Assembly: GCA_934309145.1 (NCBI GenBank) | Contig: CAKRCW010000003.1 | Coordinates: forward strand, 1-64,000 | Origin: an uncultured Lachnospiraceae bacterium | Lineage (GTDB): Bacteria > Bacillota > Clostridia > Lachnospirales > Lachnospiraceae | DNA length: 64,000 bases | Direction: 5' to 3' | Shown here: in pieces, positions 16,987 to 25,830 of the stretch | How positions within the stretch are numbered: the stretch's first letter is position 1 | How the letters are laid out: each line of letters starts with the position of its first letter | Notes under the pieces: generated by a model | What the model was told of the DNA's origin: nothing | Database searches by the model: none | The model's input: the letters and a program-made list of their open reading frames with translations, nothing else | Position numbers and translations under genes: made by a program

Positions 16987-18264
16987 ATGCTAGACATTAA
17001 ATTTGTCAGAGAAAACCCAGATATCGTAAAGGAGAATATCAAGAAGAAATTTCAGGACAGCAAGCTTCCACTTGTTGACCAGGTAATTGAGCTTGATAAG
17101 GAAGCTCGTGCTATCCAGCAGGAGGCAGATGAGCTTCGTGCTAAGAAGAACACTATCGCTAAGCAGATAGGTGCTCTCATGGCACAGGGTAAGAAGGACG
17201 AGGCTGAAGAGGTTAAGAAGGAAGTTGCCAAAAATTCAGCAAGACTTGCTGAACTTGAAGCTAAAGAGCCTGCTGTTAAGGAAGAGCTTAAGAAGATAAT
17301 GATGGTTATTCCTAACATCATTGATCCAACAGTTCCAATCGGTAAGGATGATACAGAGAATGTTGAGCTTGAGCGTTTTGGTGAGCCTGTAGTTCCTGAT
17401 TTTGAGGTTCCTTATCATACAGAGATTATGGAGAAGTTTGACGGAATTGACCTTGACAGTGCCAGAAAGGTAGCAGGTAACGGATTCTACTATCTCATGG
17501 GTGACATAGCAAGATTACATTCTGCTATTATTTCATATGCAAGAGACTTTATGATTGACAGAGGCTTCACATACTGTGTTCCACCTTTCATGATTCGTAG
17601 CGATGTTGTTACAGGTGTTATGAGCTTTGCAGAGATGGATGCCATGATGTACAAGATTGAGGGCGAGGATTTATACCTCATCGGTACCAGTGAGCATTCT
17701 ATGATTGGTAAATTCATCGACACTATGGTTCCTGAGGAAAAGCTTCCTTACACACTTACAAGCTACTCACCTTGCTTCCGTAAGGAAAAGGGTGCTCACG
17801 GAATTGAGGAGCGTGGAGTGTACAGAATTCACCAGTTTGAGAAGCAGGAAATGATAGTTGTGTGCAAGCCAGAGGAAAGTGCCATGTGGTTTGATAAGCT
17901 CTGGAAGAACACAGTTGATTTATTCCGTTCTATGGATATTCCTGTTCGTACTATCGAATGCTGTTCAGGTGATTTGGCTGACCTTAAGGTTAAGTCATAT
18001 GACGTTGAGGCATGGTCACCTCGTCAGAAGAAGTACTTCGAGGTAGGAAGCTGTTCTAACTTAGGTGATGCACAGGCAAGAAGACTTAAGATTAGAGTTA
18101 AGGGCAAAGACGGAAAGTATTTTGCACATACATTAAATAACACAGTTGTTGCTCCACCTCGTATGCTTATTGCATTCCTTGAGAACAATTTAAATGAGGA
18201 CGGAAGCATTAATATTCCAACTGTTCTTCAGCCATATATGGGTGGTAAAACAAAGATTTGCTAG
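16987..18264 (+). CDS. serS: Seryl-tRNA synthetase
   Basis: Class II synthetase that charges tRNA-Ser (and tRNA-Sec where present). It has the N-terminal long coiled-coil arm (residues about 28-105, rich in Glu/Lys/Ala) and a catalytic core with motif 2 (FRKEKGAHGIEERGVYRIHQF) and motif 3 (NNTVVAPPRMLIAFLENN). The 425-aa length is full. AGAGG lies 8 nt before the start. No T-box leader is present in the 49 bp after the previous gene. Confidence 0.97.
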   Translation: MLDIKFVRENPDIVKENIKKKFQDSKLPLVDQVIELDKEARAIQQEADELRAKKNTIAKQIGALMAQGKKDEAEEVKKEVAKNSARLAELEAKEPAVKEELKKIMMVIPNIIDPTVPIGKDDTENVELERFGEPVVPDFEVPYHTEIMEKFDGIDLDSARKVAGNGFYYLMGDIARLHSAIISYARDFMIDRGFTYCVPPFMIRSDVVTGVMSFAEMDAMMYKIEGEDLYLIGTSEHSMIGKFIDTMVPEEKLPYTLTSYSPCFRKEKGAHGIEERGVYRIHQFEKQEMIVVCKPEESAMWFDKLWKNTVDLFRSMDIPVRTIECCSGDLADLKVKSYDVEAWSPRQKKYFEVGSCSNLGDAQARRLKIRVKGKDGKYFAHTLNNTVVAPPRMLIAFLENNLNEDGSINIPTVLQPYMGGKTKIC

Positions 18265-18273
18265 GAGGCTTAT

Positions 18274-19149
18274 ATGCATTCATTTTTGCGTGCTATCGGA
18301 TTTAGTAAAATTAAATCTAGAAAACAGTTAGAGCAGATATATTATCATACTCTGCGTGAGCCAAACAGAAAGGTTGTCACTACAATAAGTGTAGACACTT
18401 CTCTCATACAGTTTGAGAAGGATTTTGGTTCTTCTATAGGTCTGTCTTTAATTGGTGAGTACGATATAAATGGTGCTTTGTCCATCGAACATTATTACCC
18501 TTACATTAAGGGTGACACATTTATGGAATATGAAAATATTTCAATAGAAAAACAAACAGATAAAGAGTCTTATGCCGGGGTATGTGAGGATTACCGCCTC
18601 GGCATGACACTCATTTTCTATCTTCTTAACATAACAGATTACGCGAAGTCTAAGTGGTTTAACTACTCTAACCGTCATATGACAAAGGTTAAATTCTCCG
18701 GACTTTCCATAAATGGAACCATCCTTCTTGGAGTAAAACGCAGCAAGGATTCTAAACGCTATGAGGATGAAATGCTTAATATAAGAAATAACCTCCTTGC
18801 AGCAGCCAAAGAGGGTGACACAGATGCTATAGAAAGTCTCACATTAGATGAAATGGACACATACACCTCATTGACAGGACGTGTCCACAATGAAGATATT
18901 CTTTCTATAGTTGATACCAGCTTTATGCCTTGCGGTGTTGAATGTGACCATTACATGGTTATCGGAAATATCATCAAATGCACTCCACTTAAAAATACAT
19001 ACACAGGAGAGCTAGTTTACAACCTTCTGATAGAAGCCAACAATATTCTTATAAATATTGGAATTAACAGCATTGACCTTCAGGGTGAGCCAAAGGAAGG
19101 TCGTCGTTTCAGAGGTGAAGTATGGTTGCAGGGGACTGTGAGGATATAG
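18274..19149 (+). CDS. DUF3881 family protein
   Basis: The N-terminus MHSFLRAIGFS and the overall length match the DUF3881 family, which I know mainly from Lachnospiraceae. There are no membrane segments or recognisable catalytic motifs; the protein is probably cytosolic. It starts 9 bp after serS with AGGAGG upstream, so the genes are probably co-transcribed. Function unknown. Confidence 0.75.
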   Translation: MHSFLRAIGFSKIKSRKQLEQIYYHTLREPNRKVVTTISVDTSLIQFEKDFGSSIGLSLIGEYDINGALSIEHYYPYIKGDTFMEYENISIEKQTDKESYAGVCEDYRLGMTLIFYLLNITDYAKSKWFNYSNRHMTKVKFSGLSINGTILLGVKRSKDSKRYEDEMLNIRNNLLAAAKEGDTDAIESLTLDEMDTYTSLTGRVHNEDILSIVDTSFMPCGVECDHYMVIGNIIKCTPLKNTYTGELVYNLLIEANNILINIGINSIDLQGEPKEGRRFRGEVWLQGTVRI

Positions 19150-19199
19150 TTTTGCAACTTTTCCAACCTGTTTTATCCTATTTTTGCAACTTTTCCAAC
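19150..19199. repeat. Perfect 18-bp direct repeat between convergent genes
   Basis: TTTTGCAACTTTTCCAAC occurs at 19150-19167 and again at 19182-19199. No hairpin terminator is evident in this gap. Confidence 0.85.
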
Positions 19200-19214
19200 T
19201 TTATATACATTTTT

Positions 19215-20180
19215 CTACAGCATATCGTACTTCTGCTTGAAATTGTATAATGCACCATACAAATTGGAATCATTCAAATATTTGCATTTATCAAGCTTTA
19301 TACCACTGTACACCTTAGATATCTTCTTGATTTGGTCTACATATTTTCTTATACCCTCTATAAACGAAGGCTCAGCACTTATGCCACCTCCTAGCAATAT
19401 AACCTCTGGCTCTATTGTTATATATATACTGCAACACATCTTGGCAATCTCAAAATAGAAATCCTCCAAAATATCCTCTACTTCCCTATCACCAGCTTTG
19501 ACCCATTTATAGATAAGCTCACCATTTACCTCGCTTAAATCTATATTCTTCTTTTTAGCCACACGGTAACACAAAGCACTGGTAGAAACTATAGATGACA
19601 TTATAAAATAATCTGCATCAAATATCTCATATATTACATCTGTTGACTCAACTGCTTGTATACTCTTCAAATCATCTCTGGTCATATTACCAAGGAAGTA
19701 AGACAATTCTCCTGCAAGCATATTTTTTCCACGGTGAATTTTTCTGTCTATGATAATGCCTCCGCCAACACCTGTTCCAAATACCATCACACACGCATTG
19801 TTTACGTCCTTGGCATTTCCCTTCCAAACCTCGGCAAGTGCTGCACTCTTTGCATCATTTTCAAGTGCTACAGGTACATTGTCACATTTTTCCATAAGCA
19901 GCTTCTGTAAATTTACTTCATCAAGATACTTAAGTGCTCCTCCACCATAGACAATTCCATTATCAACATCTATCTGTCCCGGTAAGTCCATAGCTATTCC
20001 TTCTACTGCGTTATCTTCCTTATACTTATTATATATACCTGTTATCGCATCTATAAAATCCTCTATCTTATCTCCATGCTTACAAGGTGTAGGAACCTTT
20101 CCCTTCTCCAGTATATCACCATCTATTGTCATTTTCGCATATTTTATGTAAGTTCCACCAACATCAATAACTAAATACAT
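19215..20180 (-). CDS. ROK family sugar kinase or regulator-like protein
   Basis: The phosphate-1 motif LVIDVGGTYIKYA (residues 3-15), the catalytic-region LENDAKSAALAE and phosphate-2 motif FGTGVGGGIIID are present, so ATP-dependent phosphorylation of a hexose is likely. The usual zinc-binding CxCGxxGCxE motif is absent and the GH of the ROK EIGH element is replaced (AGELSYFLG), so specificity is uncertain. There is no DNA-binding domain, so it is not a NagC-type repressor. AGGAGG precedes the start. No sugar-transport or glycosidase genes are near. Confidence 0.85.
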   Translation of the reverse strand: MYLVIDVGGTYIKYAKMTIDGDILEKGKVPTPCKHGDKIEDFIDAITGIYNKYKEDNAVEGIAMDLPGQIDVDNGIVYGGGALKYLDEVNLQKLLMEKCDNVPVALENDAKSAALAEVWKGNAKDVNNACVMVFGTGVGGGIIIDRKIHRGKNMLAGELSYFLGNMTRDDLKSIQAVESTDVIYEIFDADYFIMSSIVSTSALCYRVAKKKNIDLSEVNGELIYKWVKAGDREVEDILEDFYFEIAKMCCSIYITIEPEVILLGGGISAEPSFIEGIRKYVDQIKKISKVYSGIKLDKCKYLNDSNLYGALYNFKQKYDML

Positions 20181-20355
20181 ACCTTTCTCCTCCTAATCAC
20201 TTTTTAGGCAAATGCAAATTTTATAATGATTATACAATATAATTTTCGTATATAATACTGATTTTTTTACTTTTATAGCACTCTTTTTATACGTTATGAT
20301 ATCTGTATTTTTATAATATTTTTATCTATAATTTGCAATATACTTTATTTTGCTA

Positions 20356-20384
20356 TTTACAATTTATCAATATTATCTTAAAAT
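20356..20384 (+). promoter_or_regulatory. Promoter of tRNA-Arg
   Basis: TTTACA and TAAAAT boxes are separated by 17 bp just before the tRNA. Confidence 0.5.
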
Positions 20385-20396
20385 ATAATGGTACGC

Positions 20397-20470
20397 GTTT
20401 CCGTAGCTCAGCAGGATAGAGCAACCGCCTCCTAAGCGGTAGGTCGGGCGTTCGAATCGCCTCGGGAACG
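20397..20470 (+). tRNA. tRNA-Arg (CCT anticodon)
   Basis: Acceptor stem GTTTCCG/CGGGAAC (one G-T pair), anticodon stem ACCGC/GCGGT with loop CTCCTAA, T stem GGGCG/CGCCT. CCA is not encoded. Confidence 0.95.
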
Positions 20471-20572
20471 CTTTTCTTATTTTCATTACAGTTATATTTT
20501 TAATTTGCACTTAAGATTTTTACCTGTTATACTTTAGAATGTTATAATATGAATAAAAAAGGAGTACCATAG

Positions 20573-21313
20573 GTGTTTCGGATTGAAAATGCTAACATTT
20601 TTCTATTAGGCAGATATGTAACCTACTATGCAGTAACACCCATCTGGGCAGCGATAGTGATTACAGCAGTTAACTGTCTGGTGGCAAAAAGGAAGAAACT
20701 TGATACCAGCTTTGTATTTAGGCTGAGTGCGGTGGTATTTAGTGCTGCTGCTCTGGGACAGCTTTATTTTCATGCACTACCTACTGTGTTTTTACCATTT
20801 TTATATTTGATGAGCACACTGGGTGTGACAATAGTATTCTGGGTTGCTGGTAAATTCTTTAAGCAAGGGGAACTGGAAATGCTAGGGCTGGGTATATGTT
20901 CGGTATCACTGTTTTCTGCCTTTTCAAAGCTTGGATGTTTTCTCACCGGATGCTGCTACGGAAAACCTTACGAGGGACCGCTGCGTGTAGTATATGGAAG
21001 AAATACAGAAAACCCGTTTCCAGAAACGGGACGCTTTCCAATACAGCTTGTGATGGTACTGTTGTTTTTGGGGCTGTCAGTCGTAGCCTATGGGATTTTT
21101 ATCAGGCACAGAAGTTACCAGCTGCAATTTGCCCTTTTATTCAGTAATTGGTTTCTTTATTACATAGGCACATGTCTGTATGACCAAAGTGCCAACCAGA
21201 TGATTATAGCAGGCTTTAATTTTGCATTGCCTCTTGCGGGGATAGCCTTTTGCGGTATGGCAGTGTCATGGGGATTCTACTTTAAAAAAAGCTTAAAGAA
21301 GGGAGAAATGTGA
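20573..21313 (+). CDS. Divergent prolipoprotein diacylglyceryl transferase (Lgt)-like membrane protein
   Basis: About seven hydrophobic helices and the motif SKLGCFLTGCCYGKP (about residues 117-131) align with the Lgt signature GRxGxFxxGxxYGxP, and RFPIQLVMVLL aligns with the family's PxQLYE segment. However, the catalytic HGGL element is missing, the signature arginine is lysine and the QLYE glutamate is absent, so normal diacylglyceryl transfer is doubtful. The start is GTG at 20573 (AGGAG 8 nt upstream). The gene lies about 100 bp after tRNA-Arg and only 2 bp before the cysteine-repeat protein gene, so the two are translationally linked. Codon choice (more CTG, GGA) looks unlike neighbouring genes, which suggests transfer. 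Confidence 0.72.
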   Translation: MFRIENANIFLLGRYVTYYAVTPIWAAIVITAVNCLVAKRKKLDTSFVFRLSAVVFSAAALGQLYFHALPTVFLPFLYLMSTLGVTIVFWVAGKFFKQGELEMLGLGICSVSLFSAFSKLGCFLTGCCYGKPYEGPLRVVYGRNTENPFPETGRFPIQLVMVLLFLGLSVVAYGIFIRHRSYQLQFALLFSNWFLYYIGTCLYDQSANQMIIAGFNFALPLAGIAFCGMAVSWGFYFKKSLKKGEM

Positions 21314-21315
21314 AA

Positions 21316-22518
21316 ATGAAAAGTAAAAAATGGTCTTTTAATATACTGCTGAGCGTTTGTCTGCTTACACTTTTGACAATGCTTTGCGGTTTTTCGGGCA
21401 AAGGACTTAGCTGTGGTAGCAACGAGCATTATCTTGATTATACTCTTGGAGTAGGTGACGGTTACAGCTATCCTGCTTATGAATCGGGAGATGGAGCAGG
21501 ACAGAATCTTACGGTATATGTACCTTTGAATAAGGAAACACAAATTCCACTGAAGGCAGTACTCACACCTGCAGAAAGTCATTCTCTACAAGATTTTGGT
21601 GGTGACGATTCCGGATGGGCTTTTGTGGCAGAAGCCGGCATGCCAGACGGACTTTCCCTTGGTGCATCAAATATGCAGGAAATTGAAGGCTCTTTGGTGG
21701 TGACCGCTACAGTGACAGTATCTAGTCAAAACAACCAGAAGACATTTGATTCAGCGACAGTAAGACTGACGAATCAAAAGAATATTGATTTGTCCGCAGA
21801 TTCTGTGCAGTTAAATATCACAGCCATGAATACAAGCTGTGTGATGTGCGATGGTCCTTTGCAGCCAAATGGAACCTATGCTCATAATACATGTGGGGTA
21901 TGTGGAAGCTCATGTGATGGAACAACGTATGAACATAAAACTTGTGTGCTGTGCGGCGGCTTGTGCGATGGAACTGCTTATGCACACAAAACTTGTGATA
22001 TATGTGGCGGTTCGTGCGATGGAACAGCTTATGTTCACAAGACATGTGGGGTATGTGGAAGCTCGTGCGATGGAACTGCTTATGTTCACAAGACATGCGT
22101 GGTGTGCGGCGGCTTATGCGACGGAACAGCTTATGCACACAAAACATGTGGTATATGCGGCGGCTTATGTGACGGAACAGCTTATGCACACAAAACATGT
22201 GATATATGCGGCGGCTTATGTGACGGAACAGCTTATGTTCACAAAACATGTGAAGTGTGTGGTGTATTGTGCAATGGAACAACATATGAACATAAAGCAG
22301 GATTTTCCTGTAGCGATAATTCCGGAGGAACCACATCTAATGAAGCAACAACTGAAGGACAGACAACTAATGTGACAACATCCAACCATACAGAGGGGGA
22401 CAATGCTGTTGCTACCGGTGATTCTACACCTATAGCATTATATGGTGCTCTTACAATGGCATCTGGTCTTATAATTGCCTTGTTGATTCTATTTAAGAAT
22501 AAATCATTAAGAGAATGA
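21316..22518 (+). CDS. Cysteine-repeat surface protein, unknown function
   Basis: The order is a signal peptide (residues about 1-27, LLSVCLLTLLTMLCGF), a beta-type domain to about residue 170, nine tandem 17-residue repeats, a Thr-rich linker and a C-terminal anchor (ATGDSTPIALYG, one hydrophobic helix, KNKSLRE). The anchor resembles a sortase-type sorting signal with a degenerate motif (ATGD rather than LPxTG). The repeat pattern is C-x2-C-G-x2-C-[DN]-G-T-x-Y-x-H-K-T, giving three Cys and one His per unit, which could bind metal or form disulfides. A GTG at 21310 is an alternative start, overlapping the upstream stop. Its gene is coupled to the Lgt-like gene. No canonical lipobox is evident. 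Confidence 0.75.
   Translation: MKSKKWSFNILLSVCLLTLLTMLCGFSGKGLSCGSNEHYLDYTLGVGDGYSYPAYESGDGAGQNLTVYVPLNKETQIPLKAVLTPAESHSLQDFGGDDSGWAFVAEAGMPDGLSLGASNMQEIEGSLVVTATVTVSSQNNQKTFDSATVRLTNQKNIDLSADSVQLNITAMNTSCVMCDGPLQPNGTYAHNTCGVCGSSCDGTTYEHKTCVLCGGLCDGTAYAHKTCDICGGSCDGTAYVHKTCGVCGSSCDGTAYVHKTCVVCGGLCDGTAYAHKTCGICGGLCDGTAYAHKTCDICGGLCDGTAYVHKTCEVCGVLCNGTTYEHKAGFSCSDNSGGTTSNEATTEGQTTNVTTSNHTEGDNAVATGDSTPIALYGALTMASGLIIALLILFKNKSLRE
21838..22299 (+). repeat. Nine 51-bp coding repeats with CCCH residues
   Basis: DNA repeats of 51 bp encode the 17-residue units; the first is 18 residues and degenerate, the last has Asn for Asp. Internal units 4-8 are nearly identical at DNA level, as expected for recent expansion. 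Confidence 0.9.
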
Positions 22519-22544
22519 AAACACTAATTTGATGGAGGTATTTT

Positions 22545-24200
22545 ATGCAATCAAATAGTTCTGATAAAATATATGTAATTGGACATAAGAATCCTGACAC
22601 AGATTCTATATGTTCAGCAATCTGCTACGCTTACCTTAAAAATAAGCTTACCGGACATAACTACGTTCCAAGGCGTGCAGGTGATGTAAATGCGGAGACA
22701 GAATTTGTCTTAAAATCATTTCAAACACCAGCACCGGAATATGTTGAAAATGTCTACACACAGGTAAAAGACGTAGAGTACAGACATATGGATGGTGTTT
22801 CATGCGAAATATCTATCAAAAATGCATGGGAAATAGTCAGAGAATCAGGTGCAACAACTCTTGCATCCGTAGATGAATATGATAACCTTATCGGTCTTAT
22901 CACAGTACGAGATATTGCCATGTCTTACATGGAGGTCTATGACAACGAAATTATAGCAACCGCCAACACCCCATACTCTAACATAATAGATACTCTGTCT
23001 GCTGAACTTGTAGTAGGTGATATTCACAATACCGTTCACTCAGGAAAGGTTCTCATTGCAGCAGCCAATCCTGACATGATGGAAAATTATATTCTTAAAG
23101 ACGATATAGTTATTCTTGGTAACAGGTACGAATCACAGCTATGTGCAATTGAGATGGAAGCACAGTGTATTATAATATGTGATGGTGCAAATGTTTCAAA
23201 GACTATAACTAAGCTTGCCGAGCAGAGAGGTTGTTTTATTATCAGCACACCTTACGACACTTACACAGTAGCACGTCTTATAAACCAGAGTATACCGATA
23301 AGACATTTTATGAAGAAGACCAATCTTATAACATTTTCTACTGAGGATTATATAACCGATATCAGAAGCGTAATGGCAGGAAAACGTCACCAGTATTATC
23401 CTGTACTTGATGAATCTGGCAAATATGTAGGTCTTATTTCCCAGCGAAATTATTTAAATGCCAACCCTAAAAAGGTTATTCTTGTTGACCACAACGAACA
23501 TGCTCAGACTGTAGATGGAATAGATGAGGTTCAGCTTCTTGAGATTATTGACCACCACAGAATAGGCGGCTTACAGACAATGAACCCTGTTTATTTTAGA
23601 AACCAGCCTCTCGGATGTACAGCGACAATCATATATCAGATGTTTCTTGAAACACATATTGATATTCCTAAAAATATAGCAGGACTTCTATGCTCTGCCA
23701 TCATATCTGATACACTTATGTTTCGCTCTCCTACATGTACATCTGATGATGAGGATGCCTGCAGGAAACTTGCCAAGATTGCTAATATAGATATAGAAAC
23801 ATTTGCCGTTGCCATGTTCAATGCAGGAAGCAAGCTCAAGAATAAATCAGATGAAGAGATATTCTATCAGGATTATAAGATATTCACAACCGATAATTTC
23901 AAGTTTGGTATTGGTCAGATTACATCCTTCAACAGTGATATTCTTGACAATATCGGTAAGCGTATAAGTGCATATATGGAGAATGTATATGACAGCAAGG
24001 AGGTTGATATGTTATTCTTCATGCTGACTAACATATTTACTGAAAATACGGTTTTGCTATACTATGGAAAGGATGCAGACATACTTCTCGCAAAGGCATT
24101 TAAGCTAGATGAAGTATCAGGAGGCAGCATAAAATTAGAGGGTGTTGTTTCAAGAAAGAAGCAGGTTATTCCTATTCTTATGTCAGCATCTCACGATTGA
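22545..24200 (+). CDS. ppaC: CBS/DRTGG-regulated family II inorganic pyrophosphatase
   Basis: It hydrolyses pyrophosphate using manganese or cobalt. The DHH-type motifs GHKNPDTDS (residues 13-21), VDHNE and DHHRIGG form the metal site, and the DHHA2 domain is at the C-terminus. Between them a CBS-DRTGG-CBS insert (about residues 70-300; GLITVRDIA and GLISQRNYL) gives adenine-nucleotide regulation. The 551-aa length matches the long clostridial form. GGAGG lies 7 nt before the ATG. Two further cytosolic or membrane genes follow closely. Confidence 0.93.
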   Translation: MQSNSSDKIYVIGHKNPDTDSICSAICYAYLKNKLTGHNYVPRRAGDVNAETEFVLKSFQTPAPEYVENVYTQVKDVEYRHMDGVSCEISIKNAWEIVRESGATTLASVDEYDNLIGLITVRDIAMSYMEVYDNEIIATANTPYSNIIDTLSAELVVGDIHNTVHSGKVLIAAANPDMMENYILKDDIVILGNRYESQLCAIEMEAQCIIICDGANVSKTITKLAEQRGCFIISTPYDTYTVARLINQSIPIRHFMKKTNLITFSTEDYITDIRSVMAGKRHQYYPVLDESGKYVGLISQRNYLNANPKKVILVDHNEHAQTVDGIDEVQLLEIIDHHRIGGLQTMNPVYFRNQPLGCTATIIYQMFLETHIDIPKNIAGLLCSAIISDTLMFRSPTCTSDDEDACRKLAKIANIDIETFAVAMFNAGSKLKNKSDEEIFYQDYKIFTTDNFKFGIGQITSFNSDILDNIGKRISAYMENVYDSKEVDMLFFMLTNIFTENTVLLYYGKDADILLAKAFKLDEVSGGSIKLEGVVSRKKQVIPILMSASHD

Positions 24201-24254
24201 ATAATTTAGCATGATATGATAAGATTATAATTAAAAAGAAAAGGAGGCATAATT

Positions 24255-24818
24255 ATGAAAAGAAAATCACAGTCAACATTAACAATCAGTGCTGTCGCAT
24301 TTATAGCTGCTTTGTTGATTGATTTATATCTTATACTTGTTTATCCTTCAAGCATAGAGCTCATAATTGCTGTCTCTCTTATAGTTATTGTTGACACTTA
24401 TTTTCTCGTTGATGGAATATTAGCCAAAGTTGATGAGATTGCCTCTGTTAATATTGACAAGCAAAACGAAATCACCAAGGTTCAGAAGGGTATATATTCT
24501 GTTGCCAAGAGAGAAGAAGTTTCAAGAACCCAGAGTATGTCAGCTCTGCTTGATATCATCTTAGAATTAAAGGACGAGAATGCCAAGCTCTATAAAGAGA
24601 TTCTTGAGCAGGACAAGGTTATGACCAAGCTTAAGATTAAGAAGAATGACGACAACACAACAAAGGTTGTAAACAGTAACGAACGTCTCGCCATTCTTAT
24701 AGCTCAGATGGCAACTGCCAATGCAAAATCTCAGAATGAGGCAATAGAAATTCTTAATGATATCTGTAAAGAATTAGAAGAAAGAAACGGCAAAATTAAC
24801 ACAGCAAAGGGAGCATAA
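24255..24818 (+). CDS. Two-helix membrane protein with coiled coil, unknown function
   Basis: Two hydrophobic helices (about residues 10-30 and 35-55) are followed by a Lys/Glu-rich predicted coiled coil to the C-terminus. No catalytic motif. Its stop codon shares one base with the start of the exonuclease gene, so the two are translationally coupled. AAAAGGAGG precedes the start. I do not recognise the family. Confidence 0.7.
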   Translation: MKRKSQSTLTISAVAFIAALLIDLYLILVYPSSIELIIAVSLIVIVDTYFLVDGILAKVDEIASVNIDKQNEITKVQKGIYSVAKREEVSRTQSMSALLDIILELKDENAKLYKEILEQDKVMTKLKIKKNDDNTTKVVNSNERLAILIAQMATANAKSQNEAIEILNDICKELEERNGKINTAKGA

Positions 24819-25780
24819 TGAATTATATTGTATTAGATCTTGAATGGAACCAATGCTGTGGTGGACATGACAATGAGAATCCACGCATACCGTTTGAGAT
24901 AATAGAGATTGGTGCTGTTAAGCTGGACAGCAAATTTAATTTAATAGATACTTATTCCAGTATAGTTAAACCTAGAATATATAAGAAGCTTCAGCCTCAC
25001 ATTAAAGCAATTCTTAATTATGATGAGAGTTACTTAAGGAAGGGCAGACCCTTCGATATGGTTTGCAGGGAATTTATCAAATGGTGTGGTGATGACTACA
25101 TATTCTGTACATGGGGTGCAATGGACTTAAGTTATCTCCAGAATAACATGGAATACTATCACATGAAGCCTCTTGAATTTCCACTCAAATATTATAATGT
25201 TCAGCAGATATATGCTGATACAACAGATGAGTATGGATTAATTGTCAGACTTGAGAAAGCTGTCAACTACCTTAATATCAATATAGACAGACCCTTCCAT
25301 TCCGCAGTTAACGATGCTTACTATACAGGAATCGTCCTATCTATGATTCGTCCAAGAGATTTGGAGGATAGATACACATATGATTTATATCATAATCCAA
25401 AGGCATTAGAGGACGAAATTTTCTCTTACCATAAGACATATATGGAACATATATCAAGAGAATTTCAAGATAAAAAAGAAGCTCTTGCGGATAAGGATTT
25501 ACTCACACTCAAATGCTATAAATGTAAGAAAAAGCTATCCAAGAAGATTAAGTGGTTTTCAAATTCACCCAATTCATATGTCTGTGTTGGAAAATGCTGG
25601 TATCATGGACTAGAATCTGGAAAACTTAAATTTAAACAGACAAAGGAAGGCAAATATTTTGCAATAGTAACTACACTTCCAACCGATAAAAAAGGAATGG
25701 AAAATATTCGTAATAGACAAAATGAACTCAGAATAAGACGGCAGGAAAAGAGACATAATAAGAATAAAAAAGAATCGTAG
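24818..25780 (+). CDS. DEDDh 3'-5' exonuclease with a C-terminal Cys-rich segment
   Basis: The exonuclease I motif is VLDLEWNQ (Asp and Glu of DEDDh), and the Exo III motif is HSAVNDAYY (His and Asp), consistent with a KapD/ERI-1-like RNase or DNase. After the nuclease core (residues 1-180) there is a segment with CYKCKKKL and CVGKC that may bind zinc, then a strongly basic tail. The substrate is unknown; the basic tail suggests nucleic acid binding. The gene is coupled to the coiled-coil membrane protein upstream. Confidence 0.85.
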   Translation: MNYIVLDLEWNQCCGGHDNENPRIPFEIIEIGAVKLDSKFNLIDTYSSIVKPRIYKKLQPHIKAILNYDESYLRKGRPFDMVCREFIKWCGDDYIFCTWGAMDLSYLQNNMEYYHMKPLEFPLKYYNVQQIYADTTDEYGLIVRLEKAVNYLNINIDRPFHSAVNDAYYTGIVLSMIRPRDLEDRYTYDLYHNPKALEDEIFSYHKTYMEHISREFQDKKEALADKDLLTLKCYKCKKKLSKKIKWFSNSPNSYVCVGKCWYHGLESGKLKFKQTKEGKYFAIVTTLPTDKKGMENIRNRQNELRIRRQEKRHNKNKKES

Positions 25781-25793
25781 TTGGATAATAAAC

Positions 25794-25830
25794 AAATAAG
25801 CAACCGCTTTATACAAGTGGTTGCTTATTT
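25794..25830. terminator. Bidirectional terminator between exonuclease gene and rsmG
   Basis: A 16-bp stem (25794-25809 with 25815-25830, one G-T pair). The stem encodes the last residues of RsmG, including its stop codon. Confidence 0.85.

Noticed and set aside
21838..22299. CRISPR-like periodic repeats
   Set aside because: The 51-bp units have no unrelated spacers and encode a continuous 17-residue protein repeat.
20397..22545. Integrated genomic island with att duplication at tRNA-Arg
   Set aside because: I looked for a copy of the tRNA 3' end downstream of the Cys-repeat gene and found none; no integrase is present.
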